DNA of 54,187 bases from CAZGKX01 sp964525945 (GTDB lineage Bacteria; Pseudomonadota; Gammaproteobacteria; Legionellales; Legionellaceae). The number at the start of each line of letters is the position of its first letter. Position 1 is the first letter of the stretch. The notes beneath the pieces were generated by a model, which saw only the letters and a program-made list of their open reading frames with translations, had not been told where the DNA came from and did not search any database. Shown piece by piece: positions 27,528 through 35,443 of the stretch. The stretch lies in assembly GCA_964525945.1 (NCBI GenBank), contig CAZGKX010000010.1, positions 1-54,187 of the forward strand, given 5' to 3'. Position numbers and translations under genes: made by a program.

Positions 27528-29125
27528 GTTACGCAGTAGCGCAAGAGAGTGGTCATGAAGAACATGGCCCAGAACAAGGTCGAGGCGTCATCGGGTTTCT
27601 GAAACGCTGGGTGTTTACCACCAACCACAAAGACATTGGTACCCTTTATCTCTGGTTGGCAATGGCGAGTTTCTTTATTGCCGGTTCCATGGCATTGGTG
27701 ATTCGTGCGGAATTGTTCCAACCTGGCCATCGTTTTGTTGATCCCAATTTTTTCAATCAAATGACCACGTTGCATGGCTTAATCATGTTGTTTGGTGTGG
27801 TGATGCCCGCGTTCACAGGCATGGCCAACTGGCAGATACCCATGATGATTGGTGCCCCGGACATGGCGCTTCCGCGTTTAAACAACTGGAGTTTTTGGTT
27901 GTTGCCTTTTGCCTTTGTGCTGTTGGGTTCCACCATGTTCCACGCCGGCGGTGGCCCCAATTTTGGTTGGACCATGTATGCACCGCTGTCCACAAAGTAC
28001 GCACCGCCTAGCACCGATTTCATGATTTTTTCCATTCACATGATGGGTTTGTCGTCCATCATGGGCTCCATTAACATCATTGCCACTATTTTAAACTTGC
28101 GTGCACCTGGCATGACTTTGATGAAAATGCCCATGTTCGTCTGGACCTGGTTGATCACCGCATTTTTATTGATCGCCATCATGCCAGTGTTAGCCGGAGC
28201 CGTGACCATGATGCTGGCCGATCGTCATTTTGGCACCAGTTTCTTCGAGGCAGCAGGCGGTGGTGATCCGGTATTATTCCAACATATTTTCTGGTTTTTT
28301 GGTCACCCAGAAGTGTATGTATTGGTATTGCCGGCTTTTGGCGTGGTTTCGGAAGTGATTCCCACGTTTAGCCGCAAGCCCTTATTTGGTTACCATTTTA
28401 TGGTGTATGCGACGGTCAGTATTGCTTTGCTGTCCTTCATCGTTTGGGTGCATCACATGTTCACTACCGGCGTGCCGTTGGGAGCAGAATTGTTTTTCAT
28501 GTACACCACCATGTTGATTGCGGTCCCTACCGGTATCAAAGTATTCAACTGGGTCAGCACCATGTTTAAAGGGGCCATGACCTTTGAAACCCCCATGCTT
28601 TTTTCGATAGCCTTTGTGTTTTTATTCACCATCGGTGGCTTCACGGGTTTAATGCTCGCCCTGGTGCCGGCTGACTACCAATACCAAGACACTTATTTTG
28701 TGGTGGGCCATTTCCATTACGTGTTAGTGCCTGGTGTGATCTTTGCTTTGTTTTCCGCAACCTATTACTGGTTGCCAAAATGGACCGGCCATATGTACAA
28801 CGAGCGTCTAGGCAAATTGCATTTTTGGTTGTCCGTCATTTCGGTCAACATTGCGTTTTTCCCCATGCACTTCTTAGGTTTAGCGGGCATGCCTCGTCGT
28901 ATACCGGACTATGCGTTGCAATTTACGAATTTTAATATGATTTCGTCGATTGGTGCGTTTATTTTTGGTTTTTCACAATTGTTATTTTTATACAATGTGA
29001 TTCGTACGACGCGTCACGGCCGAGCAGTAAGCAATCAAGTTTGGGACGGGGCGCATGGTTTGGAGTGGACATTGTCATCGCCACCGCCATACCATAGTTT
29101 TGTAACGCCACCTGTTGTCCACTGA
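27524..29125 (+). CDS. coxA: Cytochrome c oxidase subunit I
   Basis: The catalytic heme-copper subunit, 533 residues with twelve membrane helices. It shows the low-spin heme ligand in MTTLHGLIMLFGVVMP, the CuB/Tyr cross-link segment WFFGHPEVYVLVLPAFG, the paired histidines in VWVHHMFTTG and the heme ligands in VVGHFHYVLVPG. Length is normal. It overlaps coxB upstream by 4 nt and nearly abuts ctaG. Confidence 0.97.
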   Translation: MSYAVAQESGHEEHGPEQGRGVIGFLKRWVFTTNHKDIGTLYLWLAMASFFIAGSMALVIRAELFQPGHRFVDPNFFNQMTTLHGLIMLFGVVMPAFTGMANWQIPMMIGAPDMALPRLNNWSFWLLPFAFVLLGSTMFHAGGGPNFGWTMYAPLSTKYAPPSTDFMIFSIHMMGLSSIMGSINIIATILNLRAPGMTLMKMPMFVWTWLITAFLLIAIMPVLAGAVTMMLADRHFGTSFFEAAGGGDPVLFQHIFWFFGHPEVYVLVLPAFGVVSEVIPTFSRKPLFGYHFMVYATVSIALLSFIVWVHHMFTTGVPLGAELFFMYTTMLIAVPTGIKVFNWVSTMFKGAMTFETPMLFSIAFVFLFTIGGFTGLMLALVPADYQYQDTYFVVGHFHYVLVPGVIFALFSATYYWLPKWTGHMYNERLGKLHFWLSVISVNIAFFPMHFLGLAGMPRRIPDYALQFTNFNMISSIGAFIFGFSQLLFLYNVIRTTRHGRAVSNQVWDGAHGLEWTLSSPPPYHSFVTPPVVH

Positions 29126-29132
29126 GAACCGT

Positions 29133-29663
29133 ATGGTTGTAAAGCGACATACCCGTTTGGTGGTAACCCTAGTGGTTCTTGTTCTTGGCATGTTTGCTTT
29201 TGGATTTGCTTTGGTGCCCATCTACAACAGTTTATGCAAAACGTTGGGCATCAATGGCAAAGTTAATCTTGAAGCAGCAAAATACGACGCCAAGCATGCT
29301 ACGGTGGTGATGGATCGTGAAATAAATGTGGAATTCGTGGCCACCAACAACAGTGGGGTGCCATGGGCGTTTTACCCCAAAGTGCACAAATTAAAAGTAC
29401 ACCCGGGTGAAATTGCGAAACTTGCTTTTTATGCCGAAAACAAAACGGACCACTCGATGACGGTGCAAGCAATTCCCAGTGTAACGCCGGGCATTGCTGC
29501 CAAATATTTAAAAAAAACCGAATGCTTTTGTTTTACCCAACAAACGCTCAACGGTCATGAAGCAATGGACATGCCATTGCTTTTTCATTTAGACAGTGAT
29601 TTACCGGCCAATGTAAAAACAATTACCTTGGCTTATACATTATTTGATGTGACAGACAGGTGA
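29133..29663 (+). CDS. ctaG: Cytochrome c oxidase assembly protein CtaG/Cox11
   Basis: Copper chaperone that inserts CuB into subunit I. I take the ATG at 29133 (176 residues) rather than an upstream TTG inside the coxA stop region. There is one N-terminal membrane helix (LVVTLVVLVLGMFAFGFALV) followed by PIYNSLCKTLGINGK, and a copper-binding CFCF motif in KKTECFCFTQQ; VPWAFYPKVHKLKVHPGE is also typical. It lies between coxA and coxC, as in many proteobacteria. Confidence 0.94.
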   Translation: MVVKRHTRLVVTLVVLVLGMFAFGFALVPIYNSLCKTLGINGKVNLEAAKYDAKHATVVMDREINVEFVATNNSGVPWAFYPKVHKLKVHPGEIAKLAFYAENKTDHSMTVQAIPSVTPGIAAKYLKKTECFCFTQQTLNGHEAMDMPLLFHLDSDLPANVKTITLAYTLFDVTDR

Positions 29664-29700
29664 TTTAGCTGCACCTCACGTCTTAACAAGGAGAATTTCC

Positions 29701-30570
29701 ATGGGCGCGCATGGTACATATTACATTCCCAAACCCAGCCATTGGCCATTAACGGGCTCGATTGGTTTAACCACCACGTTGGTGGGAGCCGCTTCTTGGT
29801 TGCACAGCGACTGGTATGGTCCGTATATTTTTACGTTGGGTTTGTTTATTTTGATTTTTATGATGTTTGGCTGGTTTGGCCAAGTTATTTATGAAAACCA
29901 GAAGGGCATCTATGACATGCAGGTCGATCGCTCGTTTCGGTGGGGCATGTGTTGGTTCATCTTCTCAGAAGTCTGTTTTTTCGGGGCTTTTTTTGGTGCT
30001 TTGTTTTATTCCCGTTATTTCACCATCCCCTTGATGGGTGGGGAAATACACCCGATCACCCACATCACGTTATGGCCCGATTTCAAAGCCGTATGGCCTG
30101 TCATTAATAACCCAAACAATCAAATTTTCGTGGGCGCAAATGAAGGCATGGGGGCCTGGGGTTTGGCCGCCATCAACACCGTGACCCTGCTGACCTCCGG
30201 TGTGACCATCACCTGGGCGCATTGGGCCTTAAAACTCAACAAACGCCGGCAATTGGATATGGGTTTATTTTTAACCATCGTGCTCGGTATATTTTTCCTG
30301 TGTTTGCAAGCCCATGAATATTACGATGCTTACACGGAAATGAATTTAACCTTGGATGCTGGTATTTACGGCACCACCTTCTTCATGTTGACCGGCTTTC
30401 ACGGCTTGCACGTCACCATCGGCACCATCATGTTGATTGTCATTTTAGTGCGCTCCCTCCGTGGCCATTTTACCCCAGAACGCCATTTTGCCTTTGAAGC
30501 CGTGGCTTGGTATTGGCACTTTGTCGACGTGGTATGGTTGTTCTTGTTCGTCTTCGTGTATTGGTTATAA
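29701..30570 (+). CDS. coxC: Cytochrome c oxidase subunit III
   Basis: 289 residues with seven membrane helices, starting MGAHGTYYIPKPSHWPLTGS, containing MCWFIFSEVCFFGAFFGALF, NTVTLLTSGVTITWAH, and ending with FVDVVWLFLFVFVYWL, all signatures of subunit III. AAGGAG precedes the ATG. It completes the core oxidase operon. Confidence 0.96.
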   Translation: MGAHGTYYIPKPSHWPLTGSIGLTTTLVGAASWLHSDWYGPYIFTLGLFILIFMMFGWFGQVIYENQKGIYDMQVDRSFRWGMCWFIFSEVCFFGAFFGALFYSRYFTIPLMGGEIHPITHITLWPDFKAVWPVINNPNNQIFVGANEGMGAWGLAAINTVTLLTSGVTITWAHWALKLNKRRQLDMGLFLTIVLGIFFLCLQAHEYYDAYTEMNLTLDAGIYGTTFFMLTGFHGLHVTIGTIMLIVILVRSLRGHFTPERHFAFEAVAWYWHFVDVVWLFLFVFVYWL

Positions 30571-30572
30571 CC

Positions 30573-30926
30573 ATGAAATACTTTTATTTATTGCTTGCCA
30601 CTGCACTTTGCATCACCCAAGCCGGCGCGTCAACGACGCGCCGCACCGAACAATTTTCCAACAACCAAGTCAACGTCTGGAAAACCACCATCTACCCATC
30701 CAGCCAACAACAACTCAAACCCCACCGCCATGACCACAACCGCGTGCTGGTGGCACTGACCCATGGCGTGCTCAAAATCACCAACGACAAAGGCAAAACC
30801 CATTATTTCAAGCTTGAAAAAGACAAAGCTTATTACCTGTCGAAAGATCTCCCCAATGAACTGCACACCGACGAGAACGTGACGTCGCAGGCGATTAAAG
30901 TGATTGTGGTGGAGTTGAAGGGGTAA
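30573..30926 (+). CDS. Small exported cupin-like protein
   Basis: 117 residues with a signal peptide (MKYFYLLLATALCITQAGA). The rest fits one cupin barrel, with HRHDHNRVLVALTHGVLKI holding likely metal-binding histidines and a second strand pair (KTHYFKLEKDKAYYL). The start codon lies 2 nt after the coxC stop, so it is cotranscribed with the oxidase genes. Its role there is unknown; a small periplasmic metal-binding protein is possible. Confidence 0.7.
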   Translation: MKYFYLLLATALCITQAGASTTRRTEQFSNNQVNVWKTTIYPSSQQQLKPHRHDHNRVLVALTHGVLKITNDKGKTHYFKLEKDKAYYLSKDLPNELHTDENVTSQAIKVIVVELKG

Positions 30927-31158
30927 TATAGTTAAAGTATTTAAGCGATGGAATTGAACATAATCATTTGCACCTTTGGTCAAAATCATTAGTTGGTTGA
31001 TTACATTAAACTTCATGAGATTTTATAAGAATTTTTAGATCCCTCATTGGATTTACTAAAATTGGACTTTTAATAAAAAGTGGGAATAAAATTTTGGCGA
31101 TTATTTATTAAAAAAACTCCATTTAAGGGCTGAGTCTCCCTGAGAGATAAAGTCCTTA

Positions 31159-32769
31159 ATGATGACTAAGGTAAGCACTAAATTGCGTTGCGCTGAAAAC
31201 AATAATTTAACATGGAAATTTTTATTAGAAGAAGATAAGGAAATAATGTTTTTATTTCCATTTTATAATTATTTTGACCAATTGTGTGATGATTTATTTT
31301 CTGTTCTCAATGCGATACCTCATTGCATTTCTCAATCTAGTTTATTTTTTTGTATCTCCACTAATCTTGGGAGTACCTTGCTGAATTTAATAAAAAGAAC
31401 GTTGGTGTGGGAATTTAATCTTAGCAAAAAAACACACTCGAATTTAACCATCAAAAATTTTTTATTAACTATATCCACAGAGTCGCAATTATTGATACTT
31501 TTCAAAAAATATCCTGTTCTGAAATATTTGTTGGATAGGACTCTGAATCATTTCAAAATATATGTTATGCAATTATTTTGCCGCATCAAATCTGATTTAT
31601 ATGAGCTACTCCAATTATTTGATTTATATGATTACAAGCTGCAATTTTTCCATGTACTCGGAGATGCTCATTGTTTAGGCAATAAAGTTGCTACAATTAC
31701 TTTTTATCATCAACGTAATAATGTCGTAAAAAAAATTATCTATAAGCCAAGAGACGTAAATTTAGAGAATTATTTTTATAAATTTTTGCAGTATATTCAT
31801 GCAAACAACCCCTCATTTTTCTTAAAACCTCTTTCTGTGCTATCGAAAAATAATTATGGTTGGATTGAATACGCTCATCACTTTAGTATAGACGAACAGT
31901 TTGCACCAAAATATTACTATAACTTTGGATTATTGCTAGGAATTTGTAGTACGCTCAATGGACAAGACTTACATTTTGAAAATTTAATTGCTTCCGGTCT
32001 AAATCCAATCGTTATTGACTTAGAATGTTTATTTACTCCTCCAACAGAGCTGAATTATGCCGAGGATTATTTTCCATCAATCTTCGATACTCTATTAGTA
32101 CCCTATCCTCACAATAAGAACCAGTATGACTTTTCCGCTTTGTTGAATCACCCGTATCAAACATCGTTTATGCAACATTTTGAAATTAAAGGAGATTATC
32201 TTCGGAATGTTTTCGTTGAGAGAAGTAACGCAAATATAATTCCTGCAGGTAACGTGTTAGTTAATACTTCCACAGGATTACCCTTTTCTGCAACTCAATT
32301 TTCTATTGAAATTGCGGCAGGATATGTGTACAGCATGAATTGGGTGGTTGAAAATAAAAAATTTGTTGTTGAATTTATGATCAATAATTTTTCTAATTTA
32401 AAAAGCCGAATCATATTTCGGCCAACATTTATATATAGTAAAATTTTAAACGAATCATATCATCCTCAATTATTATCAAGTTTTGATGCGTATCATCAAC
32501 ATTTATTACGATTTTGTGAAAATCAAAATAAACTAGATCAAAGCATATACAAAGATGAACTATTTGATTTATTAAATGGGGATATACCTTACTTTTCCAC
32601 GATAACAAATAGTTCTTTAGTAAAAAATAGTCGTGGATATACGGTAAAATATGCAAGCTATGGTTCTGGGATGGAACATGTGCTTAATAAAATTAACATG
32701 TTGAATAAAGCCTATATTAACAAGATGGCCAACCAACTGATCGCCTCACTTAAGGATCGCTATGTATAA
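31159..32769 (+). CDS. Stand-alone LanM-type lanthipeptide dehydratase domain (DUF4135), no cyclase
   Basis: The 536-residue protein matches the N-terminal dehydratase domain of class II lanthipeptide synthetases (LanM). These phosphorylate Ser/Thr of a precursor peptide and eliminate phosphate to give dehydroamino acids. The kinase-like residues are present with the spacing known for CylM: K196 (IYKPRD), D270/H272/N275 (DLHFENL) and D287/E289 (IDLECLF). The elimination residues R417 and T423 (RIIFRPT) are six apart, as R506 and T512 are in CylM. The protein stops where LanM would begin its LanC-like cyclase half. There is no zinc CHG motif here or nearby. Its last codons overlap the next gene by 8 nt. 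The codons are AT-rich, unlike the cox genes. Confidence 0.85.
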   Translation: MMTKVSTKLRCAENNNLTWKFLLEEDKEIMFLFPFYNYFDQLCDDLFSVLNAIPHCISQSSLFFCISTNLGSTLLNLIKRTLVWEFNLSKKTHSNLTIKNFLLTISTESQLLILFKKYPVLKYLLDRTLNHFKIYVMQLFCRIKSDLYELLQLFDLYDYKLQFFHVLGDAHCLGNKVATITFYHQRNNVVKKIIYKPRDVNLENYFYKFLQYIHANNPSFFLKPLSVLSKNNYGWIEYAHHFSIDEQFAPKYYYNFGLLLGICSTLNGQDLHFENLIASGLNPIVIDLECLFTPPTELNYAEDYFPSIFDTLLVPYPHNKNQYDFSALLNHPYQTSFMQHFEIKGDYLRNVFVERSNANIIPAGNVLVNTSTGLPFSATQFSIEIAAGYVYSMNWVVENKKFVVEFMINNFSNLKSRIIFRPTFIYSKILNESYHPQLLSSFDAYHQHLLRFCENQNKLDQSIYKDELFDLLNGDIPYFSTITNSSLVKNSRGYTVKYASYGSGMEHVLNKINMLNKAYINKMANQLIASLKDRYV

Positions 32770-33451
32770 TAATGAGGTTATATTGCCTAAAATGTTATCT
32801 TTAGTGCTTATTTTTCTTTCTATTTTATTGTTTATTCCAAATATCACCATATTTAGAATAGTACAAATCGGTTATTTTCGTGAAAGTTTAGCCATATTTT
32901 TTTTTCCATTAGTGTACTCAATTGCAGATGCACTTACTGAAAAATATGGGCAAGGTAACACTATTTTTATATTACTTTCATGTTATTTGATCTCATTGTG
33001 TTTCTCAATTATTTTGATGTTAACTTGCTATTTGCCATTTCCTGTAGAGTTTAACCATCCAGAAGTTTATTCAGTCTTATTTAAAAGGGGACCTTATGTC
33101 ATTTTAGTAGGTTTATTGAGCGTAAGTTTAAGTATGTGGGTTAATATTCGGTTTATGTCTGCACTTAAACTAAAAATGAGAAATAAACATTTCGTTGTTA
33201 GGAGTATTATATCATCATCCATTGGTGAATTAATTGTTACATGCCTCGCGTATCCGCTTATTTTCATGCCCTTGGATAAGCACGTAGTCATTATGATGAT
33301 CAATGCTTATTTATTTAAAGTCATTTATTCCGTTGTTGCAGCATTTCCTGCAAAATTTTTAGTGTTTTTATTTCGATATGTCGATGGTGATGAACGACAA
33401 GAGTTTAATAAAAATTTTCAAATTAATAGTCAGGCTCAGCAAATCACGTGA
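32762..33451 (+). CDS. QPTR/VUT-family (YhhQ-like) membrane transporter
   Basis: 229 residues with about six hydrophobic segments. FPLVYSIADALTEKYGQGN and RSIISSSIGELIVTCLAYPLIF correspond to the two signature blocks of the YhhQ/VUT family, known for uptake of queuosine precursors. Here it overlaps the LanM-like dehydratase gene by 8 nt, and no queuosine gene is in sight. It may carry another substrate tied to the peptide system, or merely be a passenger. Its 3' end overlaps the convergent hydrolase gene by 16 nt. Confidence 0.75.
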   Translation: MYNNEVILPKMLSLVLIFLSILLFIPNITIFRIVQIGYFRESLAIFFFPLVYSIADALTEKYGQGNTIFILLSCYLISLCFSIILMLTCYLPFPVEFNHPEVYSVLFKRGPYVILVGLLSVSLSMWVNIRFMSALKLKMRNKHFVVRSIISSSIGELIVTCLAYPLIFMPLDKHVVIMMINAYLFKVIYSVVAAFPAKFLVFLFRYVDGDERQEFNKNFQINSQAQQIT

Positions 33452-34329
33452 TGTTGTTTCTGATCTGCTTTTTCTTCGATAAAGGTGTGAAGGAAGGATA
33501 AGAATTTTTTTCGTTGGTCTTTCCAAGGAAAATGTCCGCAATCATTTAAGCTGATTAAAATCGAATTTTTGATTCCCTGATGTAAAACATAGGCCTGTTC
33601 GTTATCGAATATCCAGTCATTTTTTCCGGAAAAAATTAAGGTTTTATAATTTATTTTTGATAATTTGTTGCGAAAATCAAATGTTTTGAGAAAGGTAGTA
33701 AACGCCAGGTTAACTAATTCAATGTTATAAGGGATGTTTTGAATTGAGGCCGGCAATGATGGTTCGTTGAAAAAATAGAGTGGGGCCATAATTCTATAAT
33801 ATTCATTAAATTGTTCGGGACTATTAAATGTCCCTGTCCATAATTTTTCTGCAACGTTAATTTGCTGTTCAGTGCCAATTTGCTTTAAATGTTCTTTCGC
33901 GTGTTCAATAAAGTCACCAGATGCGACACAGGAGCTGAGAATCAGTTTTTGAGGGGTATTGGGATACCTAATCGCAAACCCCAGTGCTACGATGGCGCCA
34001 TAAGAACAGCCATGAATGATAGGATTTTGCACAGATAGTGTTTCTAAAATAAATTGAAGATCGTCGATATGAACATCCAACGTGCAAAATTTCGCATCAA
34101 TTTTTTTACTTAAACCACATCCGCGTAAATCAACTAAAACAAGGTCGGCTATTTCTAATAAACTCTCTTCGATATCTGCATATAGGGTATGATTGCCACC
34201 GGGGCCCCCATGAATTAATACAATAACTTCACGATCCCAAATAAAATTTTGCAGATGATTTTTTCTAATAATTTTTGTAAAAATTTCGGAAGAAGGAAGG
34301 TTACCTCTTTCGGGAATTGTTATATACAT
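33436..34329 (-). CDS. Alpha/beta hydrolase, prolyl-iminopeptidase-like
   Basis: A 297-residue S33-type hydrolase. The HGGPGG oxyanion motif (residues 40-45) is the mark of prolyl aminopeptidases; the nucleophile is S109 in HGCSYGA, the acid is probably the D of GKNDWIF, and the histidine is in DCGHFPWKD. No signal peptide. It starts 5 nt after the stop of a 40-residue precursor-like peptide gene on the same strand, so the two share one message. Trimming or hydrolysing the modified peptide is a reasonable inference; the peptide tail does contain prolines. Confidence 0.8.
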   Translation of the reverse strand: MYITIPERGNLPSSEIFTKIIRKNHLQNFIWDREVIVLIHGGPGGNHTLYADIEESLLEIADLVLVDLRGCGLSKKIDAKFCTLDVHIDDLQFILETLSVQNPIIHGCSYGAIVALGFAIRYPNTPQKLILSSCVASGDFIEHAKEHLKQIGTEQQINVAEKLWTGTFNSPEQFNEYYRIMAPLYFFNEPSLPASIQNIPYNIELVNLAFTTFLKTFDFRNKLSKINYKTLIFSGKNDWIFDNEQAYVLHQGIKNSILISLNDCGHFPWKDQRKKFLSFLHTFIEEKADQKQHHVIC

Positions 34330-34334
34330 AATAA

Positions 34335-34457
34335 TTACATCAATGGAGCGGATATACTTGTGAAGGGAAGATCAATAATTTCTTCAATACTGGATAAATC
34401 TTCGATTGCACCACATATTTCATCGACCCCTTCGAAATTTAGCTCTTCCTCTAACAT
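34335..34457 (-). CDS. Candidate RiPP precursor peptide 1 (40 residues)
   Basis: A short gene with a strong AAAAGGA ribosome-binding site 8 nt from its ATG and a near-consensus promoter upstream. The first 30 residues are very acidic (start MLEEELNFEGVDEIC, middle AIEDLSSIEEII), like a leader peptide. The tail DLPFTSISAPLM contains Thr and two Ser and could be the core. The only cysteine (residue 15) lies before the tail, so no thioether ring would form in it. It is followed after 5 nt by the alpha/beta hydrolase gene. A second peptide at 36866-36991 has the same design. Function is inferred from context with the LanM-like dehydratase. Confidence 0.6.
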   Translation of the reverse strand: MLEEELNFEGVDEICGAIEDLSSIEEIIDLPFTSISAPLM

Positions 34458-34485
34458 AGTATGAGTCCTTTTAGAATAATTATTA

Positions 34486-34514
34486 ATTATATGGAATTAA
34501 GATTCTCCGTTCAA
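34486..34514 (-). promoter_or_regulatory. Sigma70 promoter of precursor peptide 1
   Basis: On the minus strand TTGAAC (34509-34514) and consensus TATAAT (34486-34491) are separated by exactly 17 nt. The start codon of the precursor lies 28 nt downstream of the -10 box. Confidence 0.65.
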
Positions 34515-34605
34515 CGATATTATAAATATAAATTGGAGTAGCTTTCAGATAGAATAATTGTAATGATATTTAAAAAATCTATTGAAATAGAGTTGAGTTG
34601 TTGGT

Positions 34606-35280
34606 ATGAACAAAACGAGCATTCATTTTTCACAATCTTTAAGACAGTATTTCTTACAATTTGCCGATTTGTATCATAAATACAAAACGGACTTAGAGAA
34701 TTTGCATACAGCAAAGTATCATATTTGTTCTTCATTCTCTTATTATAAAAAAACGGGTTTAATTCAGCTGGCCTATAACGATAGGCCAGGTGATTTGTTG
34801 CCACCCATGAGTATTTCAGAAGTTAAACATACTATGGATATTCTCGCTGGATTACACCCTATCGATGTCAATAGCGTTAATGATCTTTATTATTTATTAC
34901 ACGATAAAATTTCCGAACTCGAAATAAATGATACTTCAATTCAAGTGAAGTATCAAAATGGTGAAATAACTTGCTATGATATTAATACTAATTTTGATGG
35001 CGAAAACACGATATCCAAAAGAGTGTCTTTTTTAATCGGTTATATTCAGGCCGAAAATTTTATGAAAAAAGCTTTTTCAAGTAACAAAGAAAAATACAGA
35101 ATTATTAAAGATCATATTACAACGCTACATGTACTAAATCTTGAAACAAAAAAAACTTTTTTAATGAACGCGTCAGATATTTTATTTTCCGATGATTATC
35201 TCTTGTTTTCTAAAGAAGATATCAGCCGTATTGGATATATCTGTGGGCAAATGAGTAAGCTACAAATGAATAGCGTATAA
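34606..35280 (+). CDS. Unknown protein, paralogue of the gene at 36996
   Basis: This 224-residue protein belongs to no family I recognise. It has no signal peptide or membrane helix and looks soluble and mainly helical. Blocks shared with its paralogue are DRPGDLLPPM, SGLHPIDVN-like AGLHPIDVNSVNDLYYL, and the C-terminal DILFSDDY with SKEDISRIGYICGQMSK. Both paralogues sit next to a precursor-like peptide gene: this one is divergent from precursor 1, with 148 bp between. This pairing suggests a role in binding, modifying or resisting the peptide, but that is inference. Confidence 0.7.
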   Translation: MNKTSIHFSQSLRQYFLQFADLYHKYKTDLENLHTAKYHICSSFSYYKKTGLIQLAYNDRPGDLLPPMSISEVKHTMDILAGLHPIDVNSVNDLYYLLHDKISELEINDTSIQVKYQNGEITCYDINTNFDGENTISKRVSFLIGYIQAENFMKKAFSSNKEKYRIIKDHITTLHVLNLETKKTFLMNASDILFSDDYLLFSKEDISRIGYICGQMSKLQMNSV

Positions 35281-35323
35281 TTATTTTCCAATGATTGATG
35301 ATAGATCAATACACTATGTGCTT

Positions 35324-35370
35324 GATTCAATGATAAATAACTGCCGGAATATGAGGGTTGAAAAATCCGC
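35324..35370 (-). pseudogene. Fragment of an S24-type repressor gene
   Basis: 47 bp match 40335-40381, inside the regulator gene, with four mismatches. Read on the minus strand they encode ADFSTLIFRQLFIIES, against ADFPAPIFRQLFIIES in the intact regulator. The rest of the gene is gone. It shows that a paralogue of that regulator once lay inside this island. Confidence 0.7.
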
Positions 35371-35443
35371 ATTGGTACATTGATAAAAAAACCTTATAAC
35401 AACGATCTTATACTGATCTAATTACATATAAGCCTAAATCTAT

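Noticed and set aside
27757..28035. Antisense frame in coxA
   Set aside because: Shadow of subunit I codons.
31117..31150. Possible riboswitch or attenuator hairpin before the dehydratase (GGGCTGAGTCTCCCTGAGAG)
   Set aside because: It loosely recalls a TPP-riboswitch word, but the other conserved elements are missing and the region is short and AT-rich.
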